A stretch of DNA of 5,103 nucleotides from Moraxellaceae bacterium UBA2031 (GCA_002333145.1 DDBN01000037.1:10247-15349), one strand, 5' to 3'. Shown: positions 1 through 4,743, counted from the first letter of the stretch. The notes: generated by a model not told the origin, from the letters alone. Numbers and translations: made by a program.

Positions 1-327
1 GATGGCCGTGACATGGGAACGGTGGTTTTTCCGGATGCCTGTCTGAAGATTTTTTTGACCGCTTCGGCCGAGGCACGGGCTGAACGCCGATACAAGCAGT
101 TGCTGGAAAAGGGCTTCAGTGCTAGTCTCCCCGCCCTAATTGAGGACATTCGCGCTCGCGACAACCGGGATATCAATCGCCCGATTGCTCCACTTAAGGC
201 TGCAGATGATGCCATTGTGCTGGATTCAACCCAGCTAGGGATCGATGCCGTGATGGAACGAGTGATGCGCGAAATCGGCCAGTTGCCTGAGCTGAAACGT
301 TTTTTAAAGAGTGGTGTTGCCAACTGA
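1..327 (+). CDS. cmk: Cytidylate kinase, C-terminal part (5' end outside window)
   Basis: Cytidylate kinase phosphorylates CMP and dCMP with ATP in the cytoplasm, recycling pyrimidine nucleotides. The reading frame is open from base 1 and begins with DGRDMGTVVFPDA, the conserved block in the middle of bacterial Cmk (around residue 126-130 of the roughly 227-residue E. coli enzyme), so about the last 108 residues are present. The fragment holds the lid-like segment with paired arginines (residues 29-30 of the fragment), the KGFS turn, and the RARDNRDINR stretch (residues 51-60) that supplies CMP-binding arginines in the family, then the AADDAIVLDST strand near the end. The ATG at 13 is an internal methionine, not the start. 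It lies directly upstream of rpsA, the usual gammaproteobacterial order. The stop is TGA at 325-327. No frameshift is seen. Confidence 0.95.
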   Translation, partial: DGRDMGTVVFPDACLKIFLTASAEARAERRYKQLLEKGFSASLPALIEDIRARDNRDINRPIAPLKAADDAIVLDSTQLGIDAVMERVMREIGQLPELKRFLKSGVAN

Positions 328-351
328 AACTGGAATTAGCAACGACAATTT

Positions 352-379
352 TTGATTGAAGCCTCTTTGAGGCTTTAGT
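352..379 (+). promoter_or_regulatory. Weak candidate promoter for rpsA
   Basis: TTGATT (352-357, four of six to the -35 consensus) is followed after 16 bases by TTTAGT (374-379, four of six but lacking the important A at position 2). Transcription would begin near 386, just ahead of the large leader hairpin, giving a leader of about 119 bases. The inverted repeat 359-375 would then lie in the spacer. The match is poor, and rpsA may rely on promoters within or before cmk, as in E. coli. Confidence 0.25.
359..375 (+). repeat. Perfect 7-bp inverted repeat after cmk
   Basis: AAGCCTC (359-365) and GAGGCTT (369-375) are perfectly complementary around a TTT loop. It could be a small RNA hairpin behind cmk, but only three Ts follow the GC-rich arm, so termination would be weak. 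It could equally be a protein-binding palindrome in the rpsA upstream region. Confidence 0.5.
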
Positions 380-389
380 CGCTGGAGTG

Positions 390-427
390 GTGTCTATCCT
401 GCGTCTGCCAGCATGGCAGGAAGACAC
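390..427 (+). promoter_or_regulatory. Long leader hairpin upstream of rpsA
   Basis: GTGTCT (390-395) pairs with AGACAC (422-427), and TCCTGC (397-402) pairs with GCAGGA (416-421), giving 12 base pairs with a single bulged A at 396 and a 13-base loop. An alternative inner hairpin, CTGCCA (405-410) with TGGCAG (414-419), competes with part of the stem, so two mutually exclusive folds exist. No T-run follows, so this is not an intrinsic terminator. Position and size suggest a 5' leader element of the rpsA mRNA. Confidence 0.65.
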
Positions 428-474
428 ATTTAAATAACCGCCCCGCATGAGCTGGTCGTGTGTGGACAAAAAAA

Positions 475-490
475 TGATGCGTAAGCATCG
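475..490 (+). promoter_or_regulatory. GNRA-tetraloop hairpin next to the rpsA start
   Basis: GATGC (476-480) pairs with GCATC (485-489) around GTAA, a GNRA-type tetraloop, with a possible extra T-G pair at 475/490. The hairpin ends 14 bases before the rpsA ATG and holds the AGG (493-495) just outside its base. It matches the general plan of the E. coli rpsA leader, where a hairpin lies close to the start codon, but the exact homology is inferred. Confidence 0.5.
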
Positions 491-504
491 GCAGGTTTTA
501 TTAC

Positions 505-2178
505 ATGAGTGAATCATTTGCCGCCCTCTTTGAAGAGAGCCTAATAAGTCTGGATGTAGAACGGGGAGCCGTAGTTAGCGGTACCGTGGTTGCCATTGAT
601 GCTGATTGGGTAACTGTAGACACCGGACTCAAGTCAGAAGGTGTTATTGCTCGCGAAGAGTTCCTGAATGATCGTCGGGAACTTGAAGTCGCTGTGGGCG
701 ATACGGTTGACGTTGTGGTTGACGCGTTGGATAACGGCATGGGTTACACCTTGCTGTCCCGCGAAAAAGCCAAGCGTGCCGAAACCTGGACTCGCCTCGA
801 AAAGATTTTCGAGAACAGCGAAATCGTCATGGGCATCATTTCTGGCAAGGTTAAGGGCGGCTTCACCGTGGACGTTGGTTCCATTCGTGCCTTCCTGCCT
901 GGTTCGCTGGTCGACATTCGTCCGATCCGTGACACCACGCACCTTGAAGGTCGCGAACTTGAATTCAAGCTGATCAAGCTGGATGCCAAGCGCAATAACG
1001 TGGTTGTGTCCCGTCGTGCCGTGATGGAAGCTGAGTCTTCCGCCGAACGCGAAGCCCTGCTGGAAAACCTGCAGGAAGGCCAAGTGGTCAAGGGCATCAT
1101 CAAGAACCTCACAGACTACGGTGCATTCGTGGATCTGGGTGGTATCGATGGTCTGCTGCACATCACCGACATGGCTTGGAAGCGTATCAAGCATCCTAGC
1201 GAAATCGTTGAAGTTGGTCAGGAAGTCACCGTCAAGGTACTCAAGTTCGATCGCGAGCGTAATCGTGTGTCCTTGGGCCTGAAGCAGTTGGGTGAAGATC
1301 CATGGCTGGCGCTGATGGGCCGTTATCCAGAAGGCACTCGCGTTAAGGCCAAGATCACCAATCTGACCGATTACGGCTGCTTTGCCGAAATCGAAGAAGG
1401 CGTGGAAGGTCTGGTACACGTGTCCGAAATGGATTGGACCAACAAGAACATTCACCCGTCCAAGGTCGTTCAGATCGGCGACGAAGTGGAAGTCATGGTC
1501 CTGGACATCGACGAAGAGCGTCGTCGTATTTCCTTGGGTATCAAGCAGTGCAAGGAAAATCCATGGGATGCCTTTGCCCGTACCCATGAGAAGGGTGAGA
1601 AGGTTGCCGGTAACATCAAGTCGATCACTGACTTCGGCATCTTCATCGGCCTGGAAGGCGGCATCGACGGTCTGGTTCACCTGTCCGACATTTCCTGGAA
1701 CGAAACCGGTGAAGAAGCCGTACGTCGTTTCAAGAAGGGCGATGCAGTTGAAGCCACCATCCTGTCCGTTGACCCAGAGCGCGAGCGCATTTCCCTCGGC
1801 ATCAAGCAGATGGAACGTGATCCGTTTGGTGACTTTGTCGGTGCTCACGACAAGGGTGCCATCATCAAGGGTAAGGTCAAGACTGTTGACGCTAAGGGCG
1901 CTACCATCGAAGTGATGGACGGTGTTGAAGCGTCACTGCGTGCTTCCGAAATCAGCCGTGATCGTGTGGAAGATGCAACCAAGCATTTGGCCATTGGTCA
2001 GGAAATCGAAGCCAAGATCATCAGCATTGATCGCAAATCCCGCGTTATCAGCTTGTCCATCAAGGCCAAGGATGAAGTGGAAGAGCGCGAAGTTGTGGCA
2101 GCCCCACGTGATCAGGAGCCTGAGGCTGCTGGTCCTAAGACCATCGGTGACCTGATTAAGGCACAGATGGGCAACTAA
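505..2178 (+). CDS. rpsA: 30S ribosomal protein S1
   Basis: S1 binds single-stranded, U-rich mRNA leaders and loads them onto the 30S subunit, which is essential for weakly structured or Shine-Dalgarno-poor messages. The 557-residue product has the same length as E. coli S1 and aligns along its whole length. Six S1/OB-fold repeats can be placed at roughly residues 21-87, 105-171, 192-260, 277-347, 364-434 and 451-520. Repeats 1-2 form the ribosome-binding part, and repeats 3-6 the RNA-binding part with near-identical blocks such as NLTDYGAFVDLGG, NLTDYGCF and SITDFGIFIGL. The start at ATG 505 is fixed by the family N-terminus MSESFAALFEESL, although only AGG (493-495) resembles a ribosome-binding site. 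The message probably starts in or behind cmk and ends at the terminator just downstream. The C-terminal PKTIGDLIKAQMGN segment differs from the enterobacterial tail. Confidence 0.98.
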   Translation: MSESFAALFEESLISLDVERGAVVSGTVVAIDADWVTVDTGLKSEGVIAREEFLNDRRELEVAVGDTVDVVVDALDNGMGYTLLSREKAKRAETWTRLEKIFENSEIVMGIISGKVKGGFTVDVGSIRAFLPGSLVDIRPIRDTTHLEGRELEFKLIKLDAKRNNVVVSRRAVMEAESSAEREALLENLQEGQVVKGIIKNLTDYGAFVDLGGIDGLLHITDMAWKRIKHPSEIVEVGQEVTVKVLKFDRERNRVSLGLKQLGEDPWLALMGRYPEGTRVKAKITNLTDYGCFAEIEEGVEGLVHVSEMDWTNKNIHPSKVVQIGDEVEVMVLDIDEERRRISLGIKQCKENPWDAFARTHEKGEKVAGNIKSITDFGIFIGLEGGIDGLVHLSDISWNETGEEAVRRFKKGDAVEATILSVDPERERISLGIKQMERDPFGDFVGAHDKGAIIKGKVKTVDAKGATIEVMDGVEASLRASEISRDRVEDATKHLAIGQEIEAKIISIDRKSRVISLSIKAKDEVEEREVVAAPRDQEPEAAGPKTIGDLIKAQMGN

Positions 2179-2198
2179 GTCGTAAGACTGGTTGACTG

Positions 2199-2230
2199 AA
2201 AAGCCCCGCATTGCGGGGCTTTTTCTTTTT
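2199..2230 (+). terminator. Rho-independent terminator after rpsA
   Basis: AGCCCCGC (2202-2209) pairs with GCGGGGCT (2213-2220) around an ATT loop. Three further A-T pairs extend the stem (2199-2201 with 2221-2223), and TTTTT C TTTTT (2220-2230) follows the stem closely. It begins 20 bases after the rpsA stop codon, a textbook strong intrinsic terminator that separates rpsA from ihfB transcription. Confidence 0.95.
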
Positions 2231-2265
2231 GGAACGCCATAAGGCCAGAAATGATCCTTCCGGGT

Positions 2266-2295
2266 TTGCTATGGAGCCTTTTTTGTGTTTAGAAT
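2266..2295 (+). promoter_or_regulatory. Sigma-70-type promoter for ihfB
   Basis: TTGCTA (2266-2271, four of six) and TAGAAT (2290-2295, five of six) are separated by 18 bases. Transcription would start near 2302, giving a leader of about 86 bases. It lies after the rpsA terminator and is the best promoter match in this gap, so ihfB is probably transcribed from its own promoter. Confidence 0.6.
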
Positions 2296-2305
2296 CAGAC
2301 CGTTA
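2293..2305 (+). promoter_or_regulatory. Near-consensus IHF binding site on the ihfB promoter
   Basis: AATCAG-ACCG-TTA fits the IHF core WATCAANNNNTTR at every specified position except one (G for A at 2298). A T-rich tract (2279-2290) lies on the 5' side of the WATCAA element, where strong IHF sites usually carry an A/T tract. The site overlaps the -10 hexamer and the predicted start of transcription of the gene for one IHF subunit, so negative autoregulation is a reasonable inference. Confidence 0.4.
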
Positions 2306-2333
2306 CAACAGATACCCCCATCGTTCTCGAAAA

Positions 2334-2360
2334 AGCCTCTGTAAGCCAATGAAAGAGGCT
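2334..2360 (+). promoter_or_regulatory. Leader hairpin of ihfB mRNA
   Basis: AGCCTCT (2334-2340) and AGAGGCT (2354-2360) form a perfect 7-bp stem with a 13-base loop. There is no T-run after it, so it is not a terminator. It lies in the predicted 5' untranslated region of ihfB, 27 bases before the start codon. Its role is unknown. Confidence 0.4.
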
Positions 2361-2367
2361 GTCTGAC

Positions 2368-2380
2368 CCCTCTTAGGGAG
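2368..2380 (+). promoter_or_regulatory. ihfB ribosome-binding site, partly in a small hairpin
   Basis: AGGGAG (2375-2380) lies 7 bases before ATG 2388 and only 1 base before the in-frame GTG 2382, which decides the start in favour of 2388. CCCT (2368-2371) can pair with AGGG (2375-2378) around CTT, a short 4-bp hairpin that could partly mask the site. Confidence 0.7.
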
Positions 2381-2387
2381 TGTGGTA

Positions 2388-2735
2388 ATGGCACTGACCA
2401 AGTCCGAACTGATTGAACGCATTGTGGCCAAGCAAGCCTTGCTGACGGCTAAGGATGTGGAGTTAGCGGTTAAGACTATCGTTGAACAGATGTCTGAGAC
2501 GCTTTCTTCGGGCGGCCGTATCGAAATTCGCGGCTTTGGTAGCTTTTCTCTGCATTACAGAGAGCCTCGCGTCGGCCGTAATCCCAAAACAGGCGAGGCG
2601 GTAACACTGGCGGGCAAGTATGTCCCTCACTTCAAGCCAGGCAAAGAGCTTAAAGACCGAGTAAACGAAAGCCTTCAGGAAGAAATTGCGGCTGAATTGG
2701 CAGCTGCCACGATAGCAAAGTCAGCGGAGGTCTGA
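2388..2735 (+). CDS. ihfB: Integration host factor subunit beta
   Basis: IHF-beta pairs with IHF-alpha (gene not in this window) to bind and sharply bend specific DNA sites in the nucleoid, affecting transcription, replication and recombination. The 115-residue product starts MALTKSELIERI and carries the HU/IHF signature RIEIRGFGSFSLHYR (residues 44-58). It also has the beta-arm GRNPKTG with the intercalating proline at residue 66, and GKYVPHFKPGKELKDR (76-91). The blocks are specific to the beta subunit rather than HU or IHF-alpha. ATG 2388 is chosen over GTG 2382 because of spacing from AGGGAG. E. coli IHF-beta has 94 residues and ends shortly after the DRAN block; here about 20 extra residues, rich in alanine and glutamate, form a probable helical tail. 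The stop TGA (2733-2735) is one base before the lapA start, so the two genes are almost certainly co-transcribed. Confidence 0.97.
   Translation: MALTKSELIERIVAKQALLTAKDVELAVKTIVEQMSETLSSGGRIEIRGFGSFSLHYREPRVGRNPKTGEAVTLAGKYVPHFKPGKELKDRVNESLQEEIAAELAAATIAKSAEV
2726..2730 (+). promoter_or_regulatory. Ribosome-binding site deciding the lapA GTG start
   Basis: GGAGG lies inside the last ihfB codons, 6 bases before GTG 2737. The ATG at 2735, which overlaps the ihfB stop, is in a different frame and would not give the LapA protein. GTG 2737 is therefore the start. Confidence 0.8.
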
Positions 2736-2736
2736 T

Positions 2737-3024
2737 GTGTCCTGGTTTCGTAAGGTTTTTTATATCGGTGGTGCACTGCTTTTACTTTTTGCAGGCCTTT
2801 GGCTGGTCGTTGTGAATGATCAGACCGTCTCACTGAACCTTTTATTTCTTGCCGTTAGTAACGCCAATGTCGGCATCGTTGTACTGATCAGTTTTGCAGT
2901 GGGCAGTCTTGTTGGTCTTTTAGTGGGCTTCAATCTCTTTGGGCTACTCAAGCTCAATACAAGGCTTTACTGGCTGAAGCGTGAAGTACGCCAGCTACAG
3001 GATGCGCTGGGCAAAAATCGCTAA
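2737..3024 (+). CDS. lapA: LapA-domain (DUF1049) inner-membrane protein
   Basis: This is a small integral membrane protein of the LapA family. In E. coli, LapA works with LapB, the latter being central to FtsH-mediated control of LpxC and so of lipopolysaccharide synthesis; the exact role of LapA is less clear. The 95-residue product has a short basic N-terminus (RK at 5-6), a first membrane span at about residues 7-26 and a connecting loop with NDQTVSLNLLF. A second span at about 45-68 contains a GxxxGxxxG packing motif (G56, G60, G64). A basic, probably coiled-coil cytoplasmic tail follows (about 73-91, LKREVRQLQDAL). GTG is the start codon, supported by GGAGG. It follows ihfB by one base, implying translational coupling. 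No lapB lies behind it: the next gene is pyrF. Confidence 0.88.
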   Translation: MSWFRKVFYIGGALLLLFAGLWLVVVNDQTVSLNLLFLAVSNANVGIVVLISFAVGSLVGLLVGFNLFGLLKLNTRLYWLKREVRQLQDALGKNR

Positions 3025-3069
3025 GTACTGCCTGATAGCACCATCGAAAACTCCGCCAGACTTTCCTGC

Positions 3070-3098
3070 TTTTTCGGTACAATATCAGCGCCGAAAAA
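3070..3098 (+). promoter_or_regulatory. pyrF -10-like box inside an 8-bp inverted repeat
   Basis: TTTTTCGG (3070-3077) and CCGAAAAA (3091-3098) are perfectly complementary. The 13 bases between them begin with TACAAT (3078-3083), a five-of-six -10 hexamer. I see no good -35 at 16-18 bases upstream, so the promoter call is tentative and might need an activator. No T-run follows the 3' arm, so this is not a terminator of ihfB-lapA. The symmetry would suit either an operator or an mRNA hairpin. Confidence 0.4.
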
Positions 3099-3116
3099 TC
3101 GTCCTCTGAGGCTCTC

Positions 3117-3839
3117 ATGACCGCACAATCCTCTGTCACTTCTTCCATTCATTCGCCCGTAATTGTCGCACTGGACATGGCCTGTGCATCTGATGCAATG
3201 GCGTTGGTGGACTCACTGTCGCCAGAAGAGTGTCGCCTGAAGGTGGGCAAGGAACTGTTTACAGCGGAAGGCCCCGCTATTGTGCGTGGCTTGCAAGATC
3301 GGGGATTTGAGATTTTTTTAGACCTCAAGTTTCATGACATTCCCAATACAGTGGCCGCGGCCGTCGCCACAGCAGCTGATCTGGGTGTGTGGATGGTGAA
3401 TGTGCATGCCTCAGGAGGTCGCCGGATGATGATGGCGGCACGTGAGCGGCTTGAACAAGGTAACTATGCCACGCGTTTGATCGCGGTCACGGTGCTGACG
3501 AGCATGGAGAGACGAGACCTAGCTGAGATAGGGCTGGATATTGACCCAACCGAGCAGGTAAGGCGTCTGGCAGCCCTTACCGCTGATTGTGGCTTGGACG
3601 GTGTGGTTTGCTCTGCACAGGAAGCCGTCATGCTGCGTGAGCAGCAAGGTAGCGGCTTTCTTTTGGTGACCCCCGGTATTCGTCCAGCCAGCAGTGAGGC
3701 AGGAGATCAGCGCCGTATCATGACGCCAGAGCAGGCATTAAACGCCGGTGTAAGTTACATGGTCATTGGCCGTCCGATTACCCAGTCAACTGACCCCGCA
3801 GATGCGCTACGGCAGATCAACCGGTCACTGGGTCTGTAA
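3117..3839 (+). CDS. pyrF: Orotidine 5'-phosphate decarboxylase
   Basis: This enzyme catalyses the last step of de novo UMP synthesis, converting OMP to UMP and CO2 in the cytoplasm without a cofactor, as a homodimer TIM barrel. The 240-residue product is of typical bacterial length. All key residues are visible: D20 in VIVALD, K42 in RLKVGKELF, the catalytic D69-x-K71-x-x-D74 array in FLDLKFHDIPNTV (67-79), the VNVHASGG strand, the phosphate-contacting TPGIRP segment, and VIGRPIT near the C-terminus. ATG 3117 is preceded by TGAGG (3107-3111) at 5 bases. The ten or so residues before the first barrel strand are serine/threonine-rich and slightly longer than in E. coli. It may be transcribed from its own promoter or by read-through from ihfB-lapA, and the SDR gene follows 20 bases later, probably in the same message. 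Confidence 0.97.
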   Translation: MTAQSSVTSSIHSPVIVALDMACASDAMALVDSLSPEECRLKVGKELFTAEGPAIVRGLQDRGFEIFLDLKFHDIPNTVAAAVATAADLGVWMVNVHASGGRRMMMAARERLEQGNYATRLIAVTVLTSMERRDLAEIGLDIDPTEQVRRLAALTADCGLDGVVCSAQEAVMLREQQGSGFLLVTPGIRPASSEAGDQRRIMTPEQALNAGVSYMVIGRPITQSTDPADALRQINRSLGL

Positions 3840-3859
3840 TCCGTTTAGAGAGCGTGTTT

Positions 3860-4654
3860 ATGCAGAACTATCGTGACAAGGTGGTGTGGATTACCGGTGC
3901 ATCCAGTGGCATTGGCGAGGGCTTGGCTTACGAGTTTGCCCGTCAGGGAGCTTGCTTGGTGCTGTCTGCGCGTCGGACTGAGGCACTGGAGCAGGTTAGA
4001 CTGAGATGTGCTAACCCTGAGCGCCACATAGTGCTGCCGATGGACATGGCAGACACCGACAGCATGGCCAACAAGGTTGAAACGGCTTTGACTGCATGTG
4101 GGCGCATTGATGTACTGATTAATAATGCAGGCATAAGCCAGCGTTCTCTGATCAAAGACACCGATCTGTCGGTAGATCGTCGCATCATGGAGGTGGATTT
4201 TTTTGGCCCCGTCGCCCTGACCAAAGCAGTTTTGACTCACATGCTGGCGCAGGGCAGTGGGCAACTGGTCGTGGTGTCATCCGTGGTAGGGCTGGTCGCC
4301 ACCCCTTACCGTTCTGCCTATGCAGCTGCAAAACACGCGATTGCAGGGTTCTATGATGCCCTGCGTGCCGAGACCTTTGAGAACGGTATTCGTGTGTCGG
4401 TGATTTACCCAGGCTTTGTCAAAAGCAATGTCTCGCTCTCCGCCTTGACCGGTGCCGGTCATGAACATGGCCAACTGGATGAGAAGCAGGCAACGGCCAT
4501 GTCAGCAGATGAGTTTGCAGTACAAGCCGTAGCCGCGCTGGCGCAAGAGAAAAATCGTATCATCATTGCCGGTAAAGAAAAGCTGGCTGTGTGGTTAGGC
4601 CGCTTATCGCCTGATTTATTAGCCCGCGTCATCCGCAAGATCAAGGTAACCTGA
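3860..4654 (+). CDS. Short-chain dehydrogenase/reductase (SDR), classical type
   Basis: This is a probable NADP(H)-dependent oxidoreductase of the classical SDR superfamily; the substrate is unknown. The 264-residue product has the Rossmann cofactor motif TGASSGIG (12-19). Arginines R38-R39 after the second strand favour NADP over NAD. NNAG follows at 88-91, the catalytic serine is S141 in VVVSSVVG, and Y154-x-x-x-K158 lies in YAAAK. The usual fourth catalytic residue, Asn, expected in the xxVNxxG segment, is Asp here (D113 in MEVDFFG). The overall pattern, including FFGPVALTKAVL and PGFVKSNVS, resembles the DHRS7/DHRS7B-like and B. subtilis YqjQ-like group. The C-terminus is basic and hydrophobic and might touch the membrane. 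ATG 3860 is preferred over GTG 3854 because AGAGAG (3847-3852) is then 7 bases away. It lies 20 bases behind pyrF. Confidence 0.93.
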   Translation: MQNYRDKVVWITGASSGIGEGLAYEFARQGACLVLSARRTEALEQVRLRCANPERHIVLPMDMADTDSMANKVETALTACGRIDVLINNAGISQRSLIKDTDLSVDRRIMEVDFFGPVALTKAVLTHMLAQGSGQLVVVSSVVGLVATPYRSAYAAAKHAIAGFYDALRAETFENGIRVSVIYPGFVKSNVSLSALTGAGHEHGQLDEKQATAMSADEFAVQAVAALAQEKNRIIIAGKEKLAVWLGRLSPDLLARVIRKIKVT

Positions 4655-4664
4655 TTTTTTCAGG
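4650..4664 (+). repeat. Small inverted repeat over the SDR stop codon
   Basis: CCTGA (4650-4654) and TCAGG (4660-4664) pair around a TTTTT loop. The Ts lie in the loop rather than after the stem, so this is unlikely to act as an intrinsic terminator. No better terminator is visible between the SDR gene and ttcA. Confidence 0.25.
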
Positions 4665-4669
4665 ATGAA

Positions 4670-4711
4670 TTGACAGGGTGCATTGCCAAGACAATCGTCA
4701 GCGGTGAAAAT
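4670..4711 (+). promoter_or_regulatory. Candidate promoter(s) for ttcA
   Basis: The better pair is TTGCCA (4683-4688, five of six) and GAAAAT (4706-4711, four of six), separated by 17 bases, with a start near 4718 and a leader of about 26 bases. A perfect -35 hexamer TTGACA also lies at 4670-4675, but the sequence 16-18 bases behind it is a poor -10, and the better GACAAT (4690-4695) is only 14 bases away. The region suggests that ttcA has its own promoter. Confidence 0.45.
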
Positions 4712-4743
4712 TCCTGTCGTTTTGGCCTCTACCGGTATCTGCT

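Larger units (their letters stand above)
328..504 (+). promoter_or_regulatory. rpsA upstream region and structured 5' leader
   Basis: These 177 non-coding bases separate cmk from rpsA. They contain three inverted repeats (359-375, 390-427, 475-490) and AT-rich single-stranded stretches (ATTTAAATAA at 428-437, a seven-A run at 468-474, and GTTTTATTAC at 495-504). The base composition just before the start codon is U-rich, and the only Shine-Dalgarno-like match is AGG at 493-495. In E. coli the rpsA leader is known to lack a good Shine-Dalgarno sequence, to fold into successive hairpins that make it highly active in translation, and to be the target of autogenous repression by S1. The same general architecture is visible here; that it works the same way is an inference. 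Confidence 0.6.

Noticed and set aside
194..517. A 107-codon minus-strand frame across the cmk end and the rpsA leader
   Set aside because: It overlaps coding cmk and the leader hairpins. The product is low in recognisable features, and no ribosome-binding site or promoter supports it.
634..1848. A 404-codon open frame on the minus strand, antisense to rpsA
   Set aside because: It lies wholly inside rpsA, whose protein is unambiguous. Its length comes from the strong codon bias of a highly expressed gene, and the translated product resembles no family I recognise.
505..2178. Repeated blocks within rpsA as a DNA repeat or duplication event
   Set aside because: The similarity is explained by the ancient six-fold S1 domain repeat of the protein and is present in all full-length S1 proteins of the group.
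2382..2384. GTG as start of ihfB
   Set aside because: It lies only one base after AGGGAG, too close for initiation. ATG 2388 has a 7-base spacing and gives the family-like N-terminus.
2735..2737. ATG overlapping the ihfB stop codon as start of the next gene
   Set aside because: Its frame does not lead into the LapA protein. GTG 2737 in the correct frame has a well-spaced GGAGG.
3070..3098. Inverted repeat as a terminator of ihfB-lapA
   Set aside because: No T-run follows the 3' arm, and the GC content of the stem is low.
3854..3856. GTG as start of the SDR gene
   Set aside because: The AGAGAG sequence ends one base before it. ATG 3860 has the correct spacing, and the two extra residues add nothing recognisable.
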